The notes beneath the pieces were generated by a model. The model did no database searches, had not been told where the DNA came from, and worked only from the letters and a program-made list of their open reading frames with translations. Shown piece after piece: positions 17,936 to 26,961 of a stretch of DNA of 64,000 bases. The stretch spans positions 52,183 through 116,182 of the forward strand of contig JAUQWM010000014.1 of NCBI GenBank assembly GCA_030835125.1. The letters are read 5' to 3'. The first letter of the stretch is position 1; each line of letters opens with the position of its first letter. Source of the DNA: Gemmatimonadaceae bacterium (GTDB lineage: Bacteria; Gemmatimonadota; Gemmatimonadetes; Gemmatimonadales; Gemmatimonadaceae). The position numbers were made by a program, and so were the translations under genes.

Positions 17936-18847
17936 ATGCCAGGTACCCGGTCGGTCACCGCCTTGTTGATACTGGGCACCCTCGTCGGGTGCAGCGGCAA
18001 TGGTGGGCCCAGCGATCCAGACGGGGACCCCGATGACGACACTGGGGACGGAGTCGCCAGGGTGGTGCTCACCATCGCGGGACTGGTCGGCACCGAGCGC
18101 GACATGACGGTGCGCTACGTGGTCGCCGACGGACCGACGACCCGCGCGGCGGCTTCCGCGATGCAGCCGACCCCGTTCGGCTGTTTCTCGGAGATCAACC
18201 CCACCTGCCCGGTGGACGTGCCCGTGGGCAAGACGATCACGCTCTTCGCGATTGAGGGCGAGGGTGTCGTCGCGGGCGACGCCGGCAATGGACGGCCGGT
18301 TCCTCCCCCCGATCCGCTCCGCCACGAGTTCGTGTCGTTCGTCGGCGACTGCCAGACCAGTGCAACGCTGGGCGATTGTGTCCTGCACGTCACCGCGGAC
18401 CGGCAGTACAACGTCCGTGGCGAGTTCTCGCAAATGCCGCTGGTCACCTTCGGGATCGAGGGCGCTGGGGCGCTCGCGTACGAGTACACGGTTCGTGACC
18501 GGATCGCCTTTCCCAATCGGCCCTACCTGAACACGACGCCAGGATGCTGCGCCGGCGCGGGCGTCTACGTACCAGCCGCTCCCGTGGTGTATGCCTACCT
18601 GCCCACAGGCAGCATGGTGACTGCGACGCGCCATGTGGCCGGCTCCGGGCTCTCGCAGTTCATCCAGTGGGACAAGGCATGCACCGTCGGCGGTGGCGTC
18701 GAGGGCTCCTGCACCTGGGTCGTCGGTCCCACCCCGCCTCCCAGCGCTACCGCGAAGTTCGAATACTACGATTGCGGCAACCTCGGATTGACCGACGGTG
18801 GAACCGGGCCGAATCCGCCGCAGGGTTGCACCAAGATCCGACCGTAG
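17936..18847 (+). CDS. Predicted lipoprotein, 303 aa
   Basis: A lipoprotein signal is clear: MPGTRSVTALLILGTLVGC, with LVGC as lipobox, followed by an Asp/Gly-rich linker (DPDGDPDDDTGDG). I recognise no domain in the rest, which looks beta-rich with scattered cysteines and resembles Ig-like or pseudo-repeat secreted modules. The start at 17936 is preferred because the longer frame (17873) only adds a non-signal extension. It may be co-transcribed with the ADOP permease (about 120 nt upstream). The GGGCCC repeats in that gap could form a weak hairpin. Confidence 0.75.
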   Translation: MPGTRSVTALLILGTLVGCSGNGGPSDPDGDPDDDTGDGVARVVLTIAGLVGTERDMTVRYVVADGPTTRAAASAMQPTPFGCFSEINPTCPVDVPVGKTITLFAIEGEGVVAGDAGNGRPVPPPDPLRHEFVSFVGDCQTSATLGDCVLHVTADRQYNVRGEFSQMPLVTFGIEGAGALAYEYTVRDRIAFPNRPYLNTTPGCCAGAGVYVPAAPVVYAYLPTGSMVTATRHVAGSGLSQFIQWDKACTVGGGVEGSCTWVVGPTPPPSATAKFEYYDCGNLGLTDGGTGPNPPQGCTKIRP

Positions 18848-18893
18848 TGGCGGGCTTCACTCCAGGGCTGCGTCGCCTCTCGGTGAGTCTCTG

Positions 18894-19931
18894 GTGACCC
18901 GCAGGACCGTGCTCATCTGCAGCTGGCTCGAACCGGAGCTGGTCGAGCGTATTCGGCGGGTGGATGATCGACTCGAGGTGCTCCACGAACCGGAGCTGCT
19001 CGGCCTGCCCCGCTACATCGCCGACCACACCGCGCCCGTCACGCGCACGCCGGAGCAGGAAGCCCGATGGCGACAACTCCTCGCGCGCGCAGAAATCCTC
19101 TTCGACTTCGACAGGTCGAGTGGTCCAGAGCTGGCGACGCGCGCACCGCGCGTCCGGTGGGTGCAGGCGACCAGCGCCGGCATCGGTGACTACGTCCGCA
19201 AGATGGGCTACGCCGAGTCGATGCCGGAGACGGTCTTCTCGACCGCGAGCGGCGTGCACGCCAGGCCGCTGGCCGAGTTCTGCATCATGGTGATGCTCGC
19301 GTTCCACAAGAAGCTCCTGCGGTCGCTGCGGGACCAGCGCGAGCGGCGATGGGACCGATTCGCCGCCGGCGAGCTCGATGGACAGACGCTGGTGATCGTC
19401 GGCGTCGGGCGGATCGGGAAGGAGATCGCGCGCCTGGCAAAGGCGTTCGGCATGCGCGTCGTCGGCGTGAAGCGGACGATTGCCGGCGTGGATCCGCAGA
19501 GTCTCCACCTTGACGCGCTGCACGCGCCTGGTGACCTGCACCGCGCACTGGCGGAGGCGCAGAATCTGGTCCTCATCGCGCCGCACACCGGCGAGACGTC
19601 GGGCATGATCGGTGCGCGCGAGCTGGCAACGCTGCCGCAGGGCGCGGTCTTCATCAACATCGGGCGCGGGGCGCTGGTGGACGAACCCGCGTTGATCGAG
19701 TCGCTGCGCTCGGGCCACCTGCTGGGCGCAGGCCTCGATGTCTTCGCCGAGGAGCCACTGCCCCCGGCCAACCCGCTCTGGAGCATGGAGAACGTGATCG
19801 TCTGCGCGCACTCGGCCAGCACGGCCTACCGCGAGAACGAGCGGATCACGGATCTCTTCTGCCGCAACCTGCGTCGCTTCCTCGACGGCGAGCCGTTGCT
19901 CAACCGATTCGACCACGCGCTCGGCTTCTGA
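18894..19931 (+). CDS. D-2-hydroxyacid dehydrogenase (NAD-dependent)
   Basis: The 345-aa protein has the Rossmann motif VIVGVGRIGKEIA (about 166-178). The catalytic trio of the family is seen as Arg in INIGRGALVDE, Glu in DVFAEEPLP and His in VCAHSAS. It should reduce a 2-keto acid or oxidise a D-2-hydroxyacid; glyoxylate/hydroxypyruvate reductase-like enzymes are the nearest. The start is the GTG at 18894 (MTRRTVLICSW), since the longer frame runs back into the lipoprotein gene. It is 10 nt before the DUF819 gene, so the two are probably co-transcribed. Confidence 0.9.
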   Translation: MTRRTVLICSWLEPELVERIRRVDDRLEVLHEPELLGLPRYIADHTAPVTRTPEQEARWRQLLARAEILFDFDRSSGPELATRAPRVRWVQATSAGIGDYVRKMGYAESMPETVFSTASGVHARPLAEFCIMVMLAFHKKLLRSLRDQRERRWDRFAAGELDGQTLVIVGVGRIGKEIARLAKAFGMRVVGVKRTIAGVDPQSLHLDALHAPGDLHRALAEAQNLVLIAPHTGETSGMIGARELATLPQGAVFINIGRGALVDEPALIESLRSGHLLGAGLDVFAEEPLPPANPLWSMENVIVCAHSASTAYRENERITDLFCRNLRRFLDGEPLLNRFDHALGF

Positions 19932-19941
19932 CCCTCGCCTC

Positions 19942-21087
19942 GTGACCAGTCCCGTCCTGATCCTGTTCACGCTCGCGATGGTGGTGCTCGCGGCGCTCTG
20001 GCTGGAATCGAACACCCGGATGTTCCGGAAGATCGGCGCCGCTGCGACGGCGATTCTCCTCGCGCTCGTCCTGTCGAATACCGGGATCATTCCCGGGCAG
20101 TCGCCGGTCTACGACTTCCTGCTCGGGCAGGCGGTGATCGCGGGCATCATCCTGATCCTGCTCAACGTCAGCCTGGATTCCATTCGCCAGGCCGGCGCTC
20201 CCATGCTGGCGGCGTTCGCCCTCGGTGCGGTGGGTTCGGCGGCGGGGGCGCTGATCATGTCCGGCGTTGTGCATGCCGCCATCGGCGAGGACGCGTGGAA
20301 ACTCGCGGGGCAGTTCACCGCGACCTACATCGGCGGCGGGATGAACTTCGCGGCGGTCGGGCAGCAGCTCGGGACGCGGAGCGACCTGTTCACAGCCGGC
20401 ATCGCCGCCGACGTCATCGTGACCGCGATCTGGCTCGTCGCGTGCCTGCTGGTGCCGGAGCTGTTCGCCAGGCGCGCCGGCGCACCGTCCAGCACCGCAG
20501 CAAGCGAACCGGAAACGGCGCACACCGGACTGGCGGCCCAGCTCCAGACCAGCGGCGTGCCGCTGCGACTCACCGACTTCGCTGGTCTCGCGGTGGTCAC
20601 CTTTGGCGTGATGTCGGTGGCGGACGTGCTCACCTCACTCGCTCCCGCCATCCCGCGCATCATCTGGCTCACGACGCTCGTGCTCATCCTCGCACAGCTT
20701 CCCCTGGTGCGACGCCTCTCGGGCAGTGTCGTGCTCGGGAACTTCCTGCTGTTGCTCTTTCTCGCGAGCAACGGGGCAAAGTCGGTCATATCGCACATCG
20801 TCGACGTGGGTCCGGCGATCTTCTGGTTCGCCGCGGGCACCGTCGCCATTCACGGGATCATCATCTTCGGGATTGGCTGGCTGCTGAAGATGAACGGTGA
20901 CCTGCTGGCGATCGCGTCACAGGCGAACGTGGGCGGCGCCACCACGGCGATGGCGCTCGCGGGCGCGCGCCGGCGCACCGACCTGATCCTCCCAGGCGTT
21001 GCGGTCGGGATGCTTGGCAACGCGGTCGGGAACTACGCCGGCATCGCGATCGCCATGGCGACACGGACGATGCTGGGCTCACCGTGA
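19942..21087 (+). CDS. DUF819-family membrane protein
   Basis: The 381-aa protein has about ten hydrophobic helices and matches the DUF819 family: LESNTRMFRKIGAA near the N terminus, TATYIGGGMNFAAVGQQL, and LAIASQANVGGATTAMALA near the C terminus. Family function is not established; transport has been suggested. It starts with GTG and its stop overlaps the start of the FHA-transglycosylase gene (GTGA at 21084-21087), so the two are translationally coupled. Confidence 0.88.
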   Translation: MTSPVLILFTLAMVVLAALWLESNTRMFRKIGAAATAILLALVLSNTGIIPGQSPVYDFLLGQAVIAGIILILLNVSLDSIRQAGAPMLAAFALGAVGSAAGALIMSGVVHAAIGEDAWKLAGQFTATYIGGGMNFAAVGQQLGTRSDLFTAGIAADVIVTAIWLVACLLVPELFARRAGAPSSTAASEPETAHTGLAAQLQTSGVPLRLTDFAGLAVVTFGVMSVADVLTSLAPAIPRIIWLTTLVLILAQLPLVRRLSGSVVLGNFLLLLFLASNGAKSVISHIVDVGPAIFWFAAGTVAIHGIIIFGIGWLLKMNGDLLAIASQANVGGATTAMALAGARRRTDLILPGVAVGMLGNAVGNYAGIAIAMATRTMLGSP

Positions 21088-22538
21088 CCGCGCCCGTTCA
21101 TCACGTGCCGAGCGACATCCATGTTCAACTGCCCGGCAGCACCGACGTCCTGCGGTTCCGGACCACGGTCCGGCTCGGCCGCGCGGAGACCAACGGAATC
21201 GTCCTGGACGATGACCGGGTGAGCAACGAGCACGCCGAATTGCGCCTCAGTGGCGATGCGTGGGAGGTCGTGGACCTGGGTAGCACCAACGGGACGTTCG
21301 TCGACGGCGTGCACGTCACTCGGGTCTCCCTGGGGCGTGAGAACTCCGTGCGTCTGGGCGCGGGCGGGCCCGAGCTGCGCGTCAGTATCCCCGGTTTCGT
21401 CAAGCGCGTCGAAACCCGTCGGCTCAGCGCCACGGCCATCGCGGCCCGGTTTCTCGGGTCCGAGGTACCGGACGAGATGTCGTCGTTCACGGCGACGATC
21501 CGTGCGGTGGTTCAGGAGAGCCGTGCCCTGGAGATCAGGTCGTGGGTGCGGCGCATCCGCAACCTCCGCGTGGTGGCCGGCGTGCTGCTCGTCCTCGCCG
21601 CGGGCGCGGCGGGGGCTGCGTTCTGGCAGGCGCGTCGCGTGAACGAAGTGCGCGCGACGGCCAGCGAAGTGTTCAACACGATGAAATCGCTCGAACTGGA
21701 CCTCCGGCGCCTCCAGGCGTTGTCGGGTCCTGACGCATTGATGGAGGAGCGTCGCGCACGGCTCGCGTCCCAGTATGACCAGCTCGTCAGGACGTTGGGG
21801 ATCTACAGCGACAGGACTCCCGCCGACGTCCAGCTCATTTATCGCGTCGTTCATCGACTGGGGGAGTCCGAAGCGGCGGTTCCTCGCGCCTTCGTGAACG
21901 AGGTCCGCAAGTACATCGCCCGATGGAAGGCCCAGGATCTCCAGCTCGGCCTGACGAGGGCGGCTCAGGGCGAGCTCGGTCGCACCGTCTCGGGCATCCT
22001 GCAGCAACACCATTTGCCGCGCGAGTTCTTCTACCTGGCCGTCCAGGAGAGCAAGCTCGATCCAAGGGCTATTGGGCCGGCGACGCGGTTCGGCTTCCCC
22101 AAAGGGCTCTGGCAATTCATCCCATCGACGGCCCAGGCGTACGGCCTGCGGCTCGGCCCTCTGCGCGGAGACCCGAGCTTCGATCCCAATGATGAGCGGC
22201 ATGATGTGGCCAGGTCCACGGAGGCAGCCGCGCGCTACCTCGAGGACATCTTCACCACCGACGCGCAGGCCTCGGGTCTCCTGGTGATGGCCTCGTACAA
22301 CATGGGCGAAACGCGAATCCTCCCCTTGATCCGGTCGATGCCGGAGTCGCCGTCCGAGCGGAACTTCTGGAAGTTGATCGAGAAGCACCGCGCCCGGATC
22401 CCGGACGAGACGTACGACTACGTGCTGCGCGTGGTGTCGGCGGCCATCGTGGGTACCAATCCCCGACTGTTCGGGTTCGACATGGACCCGCCGCTGGGTC
22501 CGTTGCCGGAGGCGCCCGCAAGGGTCGTTGGGAGCTGA
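21084..22538 (+). CDS. FHA domain - membrane helix - lytic transglycosylase fusion
   Basis: The 484-aa protein joins three parts. Residues about 10-100 are a forkhead-associated domain: RLGRAETNGIVL, RVSNEHAEL and DLGSTNGTFVDG are the phosphothreonine-binding motifs. About 162-182 is a transmembrane helix (VVAGVLLVLAAGAAGAAFW). After a coiled-coil linker, about 305-450 is a family 1 lytic transglycosylase-like (SLT) domain, with catalytic Glu322 in LAVQESKLDP, then GLWQFIPSTAQAYGL and MASYNMGE. The topology puts the FHA domain in the cytoplasm and the peptidoglycan-cleaving domain in the periplasm. I know FHA and SLT domains separately but not this fusion as a standard architecture. A Ser/Thr kinase is a plausible partner. 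Confidence 0.9.
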   Translation: MTAPVHHVPSDIHVQLPGSTDVLRFRTTVRLGRAETNGIVLDDDRVSNEHAELRLSGDAWEVVDLGSTNGTFVDGVHVTRVSLGRENSVRLGAGGPELRVSIPGFVKRVETRRLSATAIAARFLGSEVPDEMSSFTATIRAVVQESRALEIRSWVRRIRNLRVVAGVLLVLAAGAAGAAFWQARRVNEVRATASEVFNTMKSLELDLRRLQALSGPDALMEERRARLASQYDQLVRTLGIYSDRTPADVQLIYRVVHRLGESEAAVPRAFVNEVRKYIARWKAQDLQLGLTRAAQGELGRTVSGILQQHHLPREFFYLAVQESKLDPRAIGPATRFGFPKGLWQFIPSTAQAYGLRLGPLRGDPSFDPNDERHDVARSTEAAARYLEDIFTTDAQASGLLVMASYNMGETRILPLIRSMPESPSERNFWKLIEKHRARIPDETYDYVLRVVSAAIVGTNPRLFGFDMDPPLGPLPEAPARVVGS

Positions 22539-22548
22539 GCGTCTCGCG

Positions 22549-22570
22549 CCAGGCTGCCCGCGCAGCCTGG
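22549..22570 (+). terminator. Hairpin after the FHA-transglycosylase gene
   Basis: A perfect 9-bp stem (CCAGGCTGC with GCAGCCTGG) and a CCGC tetraloop start 10 nt after the stop codon. There is no strong T-run, so it may be an intrinsic terminator or a 3' end stabiliser. Confidence 0.5.
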
Positions 22571-22630
22571 ACTCCCGGCACGTGAGTTCGCCCCGGCTGG
22601 CTCTTGGCCCTCTCTGATCCTCAGCCCGAT

Positions 22631-22660
22631 TTGACCCACAACGTGATGGTTGCGTTGAAT
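22631..22660 (+). promoter_or_regulatory. Candidate sigma-70 promoter of the blaI-like gene
   Basis: TTGACC (22631-22636) and TTGAAT (22655-22660) are separated by 18 bp, a reasonable -35/-10 pair, and lie just upstream of the palindromic operator. This is inferred from sequence only. Confidence 0.45.
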
Positions 22661-22670
22661 CGGCCGTTGA

Positions 22671-22684
22671 GATAAATATTTATC
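22671..22684. promoter_or_regulatory. Perfect palindrome, likely BlaI operator
   Basis: GATAAATATTTATC is a 14-bp perfect palindrome in an otherwise GC-rich sequence. It ends 2 bases before the ATG of the BlaI-like gene, in the position of the ribosome-binding site. BlaI/MecI repressors are dimeric winged-helix proteins that bind palindromes, so autoregulation is the natural reading. Confidence 0.65.
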
Positions 22685-22686
22685 CT

Positions 22687-23073
22687 ATGGCACGACAACA
22701 GCCCCTGCTTGCGCGTCGTGAACGCGAGATCATGGACGTGGTCTATCGCCTTGGCGCGGCGACCTCGCGGCAGATCCGCGAGGAACTCCAGGATCCACCG
22801 CATCCCGCCGCAGTCCGCACACTGCTCCGCATCCTCGAATCCAAGGGGCAGCTTCGGCACACCAGGGAAGGACCCCGGCACGTGTACGTGCCCACGACTC
22901 CCAGGAGCGTGGCGCAACGTTCAGCCGTCAGGCACCTGCTCAGCACCTTCTTCGGCGGCTCGCGGGCAGCGGCGGTCGCGGCCCTGCTCGACGATGGCGA
23001 CCAGCCGCTCACCACGAGCGAGCGTGCCGCCCTCGCCTCGACGGTCAGGCGTCTCCGCGCCGAAGGACGCTGA
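22687..23073 (+). CDS. BlaI/MecI-family transcriptional repressor
   Basis: The 128-aa winged-helix protein has the BlaI layout: LLARREREIMDVVYRLG and REELQDPPHPAAVRTLLRIL form the HTH, followed by the wing (LRHTREGPRHVYVPT) and a C-terminal dimerisation part. It sits 6 nt before an M56 peptidase gene, the standard BlaI/BlaR1 pairing, in which the membrane protease triggers loss of the repressor. It is likely autoregulated through the overlapping palindrome. In non-resistance contexts such pairs answer to cell-wall stress. Confidence 0.92.
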   Translation: MARQQPLLARREREIMDVVYRLGAATSRQIREELQDPPHPAAVRTLLRILESKGQLRHTREGPRHVYVPTTPRSVAQRSAVRHLLSTFFGGSRAAAVAALLDDGDQPLTTSERAALASTVRRLRAEGR

Positions 23074-23079
23074 CGCGTC

Positions 23080-24300
23080 ATGCCACCAGCCACGTTCTTC
23101 ACTCCCGCAGACAGCGCGCGCGCCGTCGGGGACGTGTATGGCGTTTCGCTGGTTGCGACACTGCCGATGCTCGCCGCCCTGGTCGCATTGCTGTTCCTGC
23201 GCCAATCCAGCGCGGGCACGCGCGCCATCATGTGGCGATGCGCGCTGGCGGGCCTGCTCGCCATTTACGCCGGTCGCTTCGTGCCCTGGCAATGGATGGC
23301 CTGGGTCCTCCCGGAACTGCTCGCCCGCCCGCTCGTCGCGCTGGGCACGATCCAGATCGACGTCCCGCCAGGACTGGCCGGGAGCGGCGAACCACAACCC
23401 CGGGCTTCTGGTGCGATTCGTGGCCTGCTCGCCCTGTACTGGACCGGCGTCGCCCTCATTCTCCTGCGCACGCTGGTCGCGCGCGGTCGACTGGTGCTCG
23501 ACCGACGCCGCGCCACGATGCTCGCGGGGCCGCGCTGGCAGGCGCGCGTTCGTGAGGCCGGCGACGCGATCGGTGTCGCCACGGCGAGGGTGCGACTCGC
23601 CGCCTCTCGGAACGTATCCGTGCCCGTCACCTGGGGCGTCTGGCGTCCGGTCATCCTCCTGCCCGCGCAGGCGCTGCGCTGGCCCGACGATCGGCTGCAG
23701 GCCGTCCTGCGGCATGAACTCGCGCACGTCCGCGCTCGCGACGCGGCGATGCGCCTCACCGCGCGGCTCGCCTGCGCCCTGTTCTGGTTCCATCCTGGTG
23801 CCTGGTGGCTCGCGAGGCGCCTCGAGGCCGATGTCGAGGAAGCGTCCGACGATCGCGTGCTGCTGAGCGGGATTCGCGTGAGCGACTACGCCGAGTGGCT
23901 CGGGGCATCGGCGGCACCTGGCGCTCGCGATGACCTGCACGCCGCGATGGCGCTCGTACGCCCGGGCAACCTTCGCGCGAGGCTGGCCGCGATCACCGAT
24001 CCCCGCCGGCACGTCGCCGTTCCCGGACGTCATGTCGTGGTCTGCACCGTGGCGCTGACGGTGGCGATGGTCGGGCCGCTGGCGACGGCACGACTGGCAC
24101 CCACGCGCGAGGTGCTCACGTCGCTGATGAAGGAGGCCCGGTGGGAATCCCGGGCCTGGGCGGTGGTTCGCCTCGCCCAGCGTGCAGACTCGGTAGACGT
24201 CGCCCGCTCGGCCGCGCGTCTCGACCCTGACCCCGCCGTCCGCGCCTGGGCTCGTTATGCGCTGGCCCGGGGCGAGGCCGGTCCCGCGGCACACCCGTAG
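23080..24300 (+). CDS. M56 (BlaR1-like) membrane metallopeptidase with HEAT-like tail
   Basis: The 406-aa protein has N-terminal membrane helices and the zinc motif HELAH (His212, Glu213, His216) in QAVLRHELAHVRARD, then the distal Glu in EASDDRVLL, as in M56. The C terminus lacks a BlaR1 penicillin-binding sensor domain. After a membrane segment (about 315-335) it instead ends with a short HEAT-like helical repeat (WAVVRLAQRAD, DPDPAVRAWARYALARGEAG). It likely cleaves the repressor on an envelope signal. The HEAT-like tail may be the sensing or effector part. Confidence 0.9.
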   Translation: MPPATFFTPADSARAVGDVYGVSLVATLPMLAALVALLFLRQSSAGTRAIMWRCALAGLLAIYAGRFVPWQWMAWVLPELLARPLVALGTIQIDVPPGLAGSGEPQPRASGAIRGLLALYWTGVALILLRTLVARGRLVLDRRRATMLAGPRWQARVREAGDAIGVATARVRLAASRNVSVPVTWGVWRPVILLPAQALRWPDDRLQAVLRHELAHVRARDAAMRLTARLACALFWFHPGAWWLARRLEADVEEASDDRVLLSGIRVSDYAEWLGASAAPGARDDLHAAMALVRPGNLRARLAAITDPRRHVAVPGRHVVVCTVALTVAMVGPLATARLAPTREVLTSLMKEARWESRAWAVVRLAQRADSVDVARSAARLDPDPAVRAWARYALARGEAGPAAHP

Positions 24301-24340
24301 GCATTCACGCATTCCGCCCCCCTCTGCCCTGGTGTCACCC

Positions 24341-26722
24341 ATGAGAGACAAATTTTTGTCCTGTTGGTCGTGGGTCGTGCCGGTCCTGTTGCTCGGCGCG
24401 GGCTTCCTGGACCTGGTGCGCGGGGGCATCACCCTGTCGGCGATCCTCCTCTCGGCGGGCTTCCTCGTGGCCATCCCGTGGGCGCTGCTCGCGGGCAGCC
24501 GCGCGAGCGATGACGCCCCGCCGTACCGCGAGGCGATCCTCGCCGGCGCCGCCGTGCTCGCGCTGTACCTGGTCACGTTGTCGCCGACGACGGCGCTGTG
24601 GGACGCCAGCGAGTACATCGCCGCGGCCTACACGTTCGGCCTCCCGCACCCACCCGGCAATCCGCTGTTCGTCATCATCGGCCGGTTCTTCTCCATCCTG
24701 CCCATCGCGCCCAATGTCGCGATGCGCATCAACGTGCTGGCCGCGGTCTCGAGCGCGGTGGCTGCTGCCGTGTGGTTCCTCGTCGCCCGCCGGGTTGCCG
24801 CACGGTCGGGACTGGGCCTGACGACCAGCCGGATTGCCGCCGGGCTCTCGACGCTCATCGGCGCCACGGCCTTCACCGTCTGGAACCAGTCGGTGGTGAA
24901 CGAGAAGGTGTACACGGTGTCGCTCGCCGGCATCGCCATCGTGTCCTGGCTCGTGTTGCGCTGGTCCGATCGACCCGATGGGCCGCGCGCCGACCGGTTG
25001 CTGCTGCTGGTCGCCTACCTGCTCGGGCTCGGATATTCCAACCACATGGCGGGGATGCTTCCCCTGCCGGCGGTCGGGTTGGTCGTGGTGCTCACTCGCC
25101 CCCGCACCGTCCTCCGCTGGCGGTTGCTCGCCGCGGCGGTCGCGATGGTCTTCGTTGGACTCGCACCGTTCGCCACGCAGCCGATCCGCAGCGCGTTCAA
25201 CCCGCCGATCAATGAAGGCGAACCAACCGCCTGCCGTCAGGGACTCACGTTCTCGTGCACGTTCTCGCGGGACACCTGGAAGGCCTTCCGGTACAACTTC
25301 GATCGCGAGCAGTATGGCAAGCCGACGTTGACGGAGCGGCAGGCGCCCTTCGCGGCGCAGCTCGGCATGTGGTGGCTCTACTTCAAGTGGCAGTGGTGGC
25401 GCGATGTCCATCTCGAGAACGCGCGACCCCAGGCGGCGCTGGCGACGCTGTTCCTGGCGCTGGCGATCATCGGCGGCGTCCAGCACCACCAGCACGACCG
25501 GCGGGGGTTCTGGTACTTCGGCACCCTGATGCTGTTGATGAGCCTTGTCCTCATCTACTACCTGAACTTCCGGTACGGCGCGTCCCAATCGCCCGGGCTG
25601 AGCGTGGAACGCGAGGTCCGTGACCGCGACTACTTCTTCCTCTGGAGCTTCTCGGCCTGGGGAGTGTGGGCAGGCCTGGGCCTCGTGTGGGTGTGGCGGT
25701 CGCTGGCGTCGTCAGGCAGCCGGGACCCGTCGGTCACCGGTCCCTCCCGCCTGCGACTCGCCGCGGCGGCGCCCGTCCTGCTCCTGGCCGTGGTTCCACT
25801 GGCGGGCAACTGGTCCGCCGCGTCACGGAAGACCGACCAGGTCGCACCGTCCTTTGCCGCCGACCTCCTCAACTCCGTCGAGCCGTACGGCGTGCTCGTC
25901 ACCGGGGGGGACAACGACACCTTTCCGCTCTGGTACGCGCAGGAGGTGGAAGGAGTACGGCGCGACGTGACGGTCGCGGTGACGTCCCTCATGAACACCG
26001 ACTGGTTTGCGCGCGGGATGATTCGCCGCCCGATCCACACCTATGACGCCAGGCGTGGACCCGCCGTGTATCGCGGCCGCACCTGGCCGAGGCCGGACGG
26101 ACCACCGCTCCACCTGTCGCTCGAGGAGGTCGACGCGATCCCGCCGTACATGCTCGTCCCCCAACCGCTGCAACTCCAGGCGAAGGGACTCGATGTCAGG
26201 ATCGATCCGCGGATGCTGCCGCAGGCCCGAGGTGGCGGCATTCTCGAGCGGGCCGACCTGCTGGTGCTGCGCATGATCGCCGACACGTGGCCGCAGCGAC
26301 CGGTCTACATCAGCCGGACCGCCGGCGGGTATGGGGAGATGCTCGGGCTCGGGAACAACCTGCTGTCGCAGGGCCTGGCACGAAAGGTCGTCCCGGCGCC
26401 GGTTGCCTCGCGCGACACCGTGTTCGTGCCCGGCAGCGGATGGCTCGACCTGCCGCGGACGCGCGCCCTGTGGGCTGGCTTCGCCGGGCCCGCCGCGATC
26501 GTGAGGCGCAACGACTGGATCGACCGCCCCTCGGTCAGCATCGCGTTCTCCTACCTGCTCGCCGGCAGTGAACTGGCGAGCGTCCTCTCGGACCGAAAGG
26601 ATATTGCCGCCGGCGACTCGGTGATGGCCACGCTTCGGCAGGTCGCTCGCGCCGTGCGCGTCGAACAGCTGATGTCCCCTCCCGGCGCGCCCCCACCGCC
26701 TCGCGGGGATACGTCCCGTTAG
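24341..26722 (+). CDS. DUF2723 multi-pass membrane protein (TMEM260-like)
   Basis: The 793-aa protein has about ten transmembrane helices in its first half and a soluble C-terminal part. It matches the DUF2723 family: TLSPTTALWDASEYIAAAYT and GLPHPPGNPLFVIIG in the first loop contain the acidic residues and proline-rich signature of GT-C type glycosyltransferases. TMEM260, a eukaryotic member, is an O-mannosyltransferase; bacterial members are uncharacterised. A GTTAGGT sequence makes up its stop codon context. The start is ATG at 24341 (MRDKFLSC). Confidence 0.85.
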   Translation: MRDKFLSCWSWVVPVLLLGAGFLDLVRGGITLSAILLSAGFLVAIPWALLAGSRASDDAPPYREAILAGAAVLALYLVTLSPTTALWDASEYIAAAYTFGLPHPPGNPLFVIIGRFFSILPIAPNVAMRINVLAAVSSAVAAAVWFLVARRVAARSGLGLTTSRIAAGLSTLIGATAFTVWNQSVVNEKVYTVSLAGIAIVSWLVLRWSDRPDGPRADRLLLLVAYLLGLGYSNHMAGMLPLPAVGLVVVLTRPRTVLRWRLLAAAVAMVFVGLAPFATQPIRSAFNPPINEGEPTACRQGLTFSCTFSRDTWKAFRYNFDREQYGKPTLTERQAPFAAQLGMWWLYFKWQWWRDVHLENARPQAALATLFLALAIIGGVQHHQHDRRGFWYFGTLMLLMSLVLIYYLNFRYGASQSPGLSVEREVRDRDYFFLWSFSAWGVWAGLGLVWVWRSLASSGSRDPSVTGPSRLRLAAAAPVLLLAVVPLAGNWSAASRKTDQVAPSFAADLLNSVEPYGVLVTGGDNDTFPLWYAQEVEGVRRDVTVAVTSLMNTDWFARGMIRRPIHTYDARRGPAVYRGRTWPRPDGPPLHLSLEEVDAIPPYMLVPQPLQLQAKGLDVRIDPRMLPQARGGGILERADLLVLRMIADTWPQRPVYISRTAGGYGEMLGLGNNLLSQGLARKVVPAPVASRDTVFVPGSGWLDLPRTRALWAGFAGPAAIVRRNDWIDRPSVSIAFSYLLAGSELASVLSDRKDIAAGDSVMATLRQVARAVRVEQLMSPPGAPPPPRGDTSR

Positions 26723-26961
26723 GTCCCGCGGGCGCCACGGCCCGGGGGACCCACGACCGCACGGGCACCGCCACCACGTGGGTGACCAGGCCATCCGCGA
26801 CGCAGCGCACGGTCGCTGCACCGGCCGGCACCGGGAGCGCGCCTCGACGGGCCGTCTCATCCCGGGCGAACCCGCCGCGCTGGTCCTCTCCATCGCCACG
26901 CGATGTCCCGGACATTCCGGGCAGTCCTTCTGTCGGTGTCCACCGTCCCGTATGCTACGGG

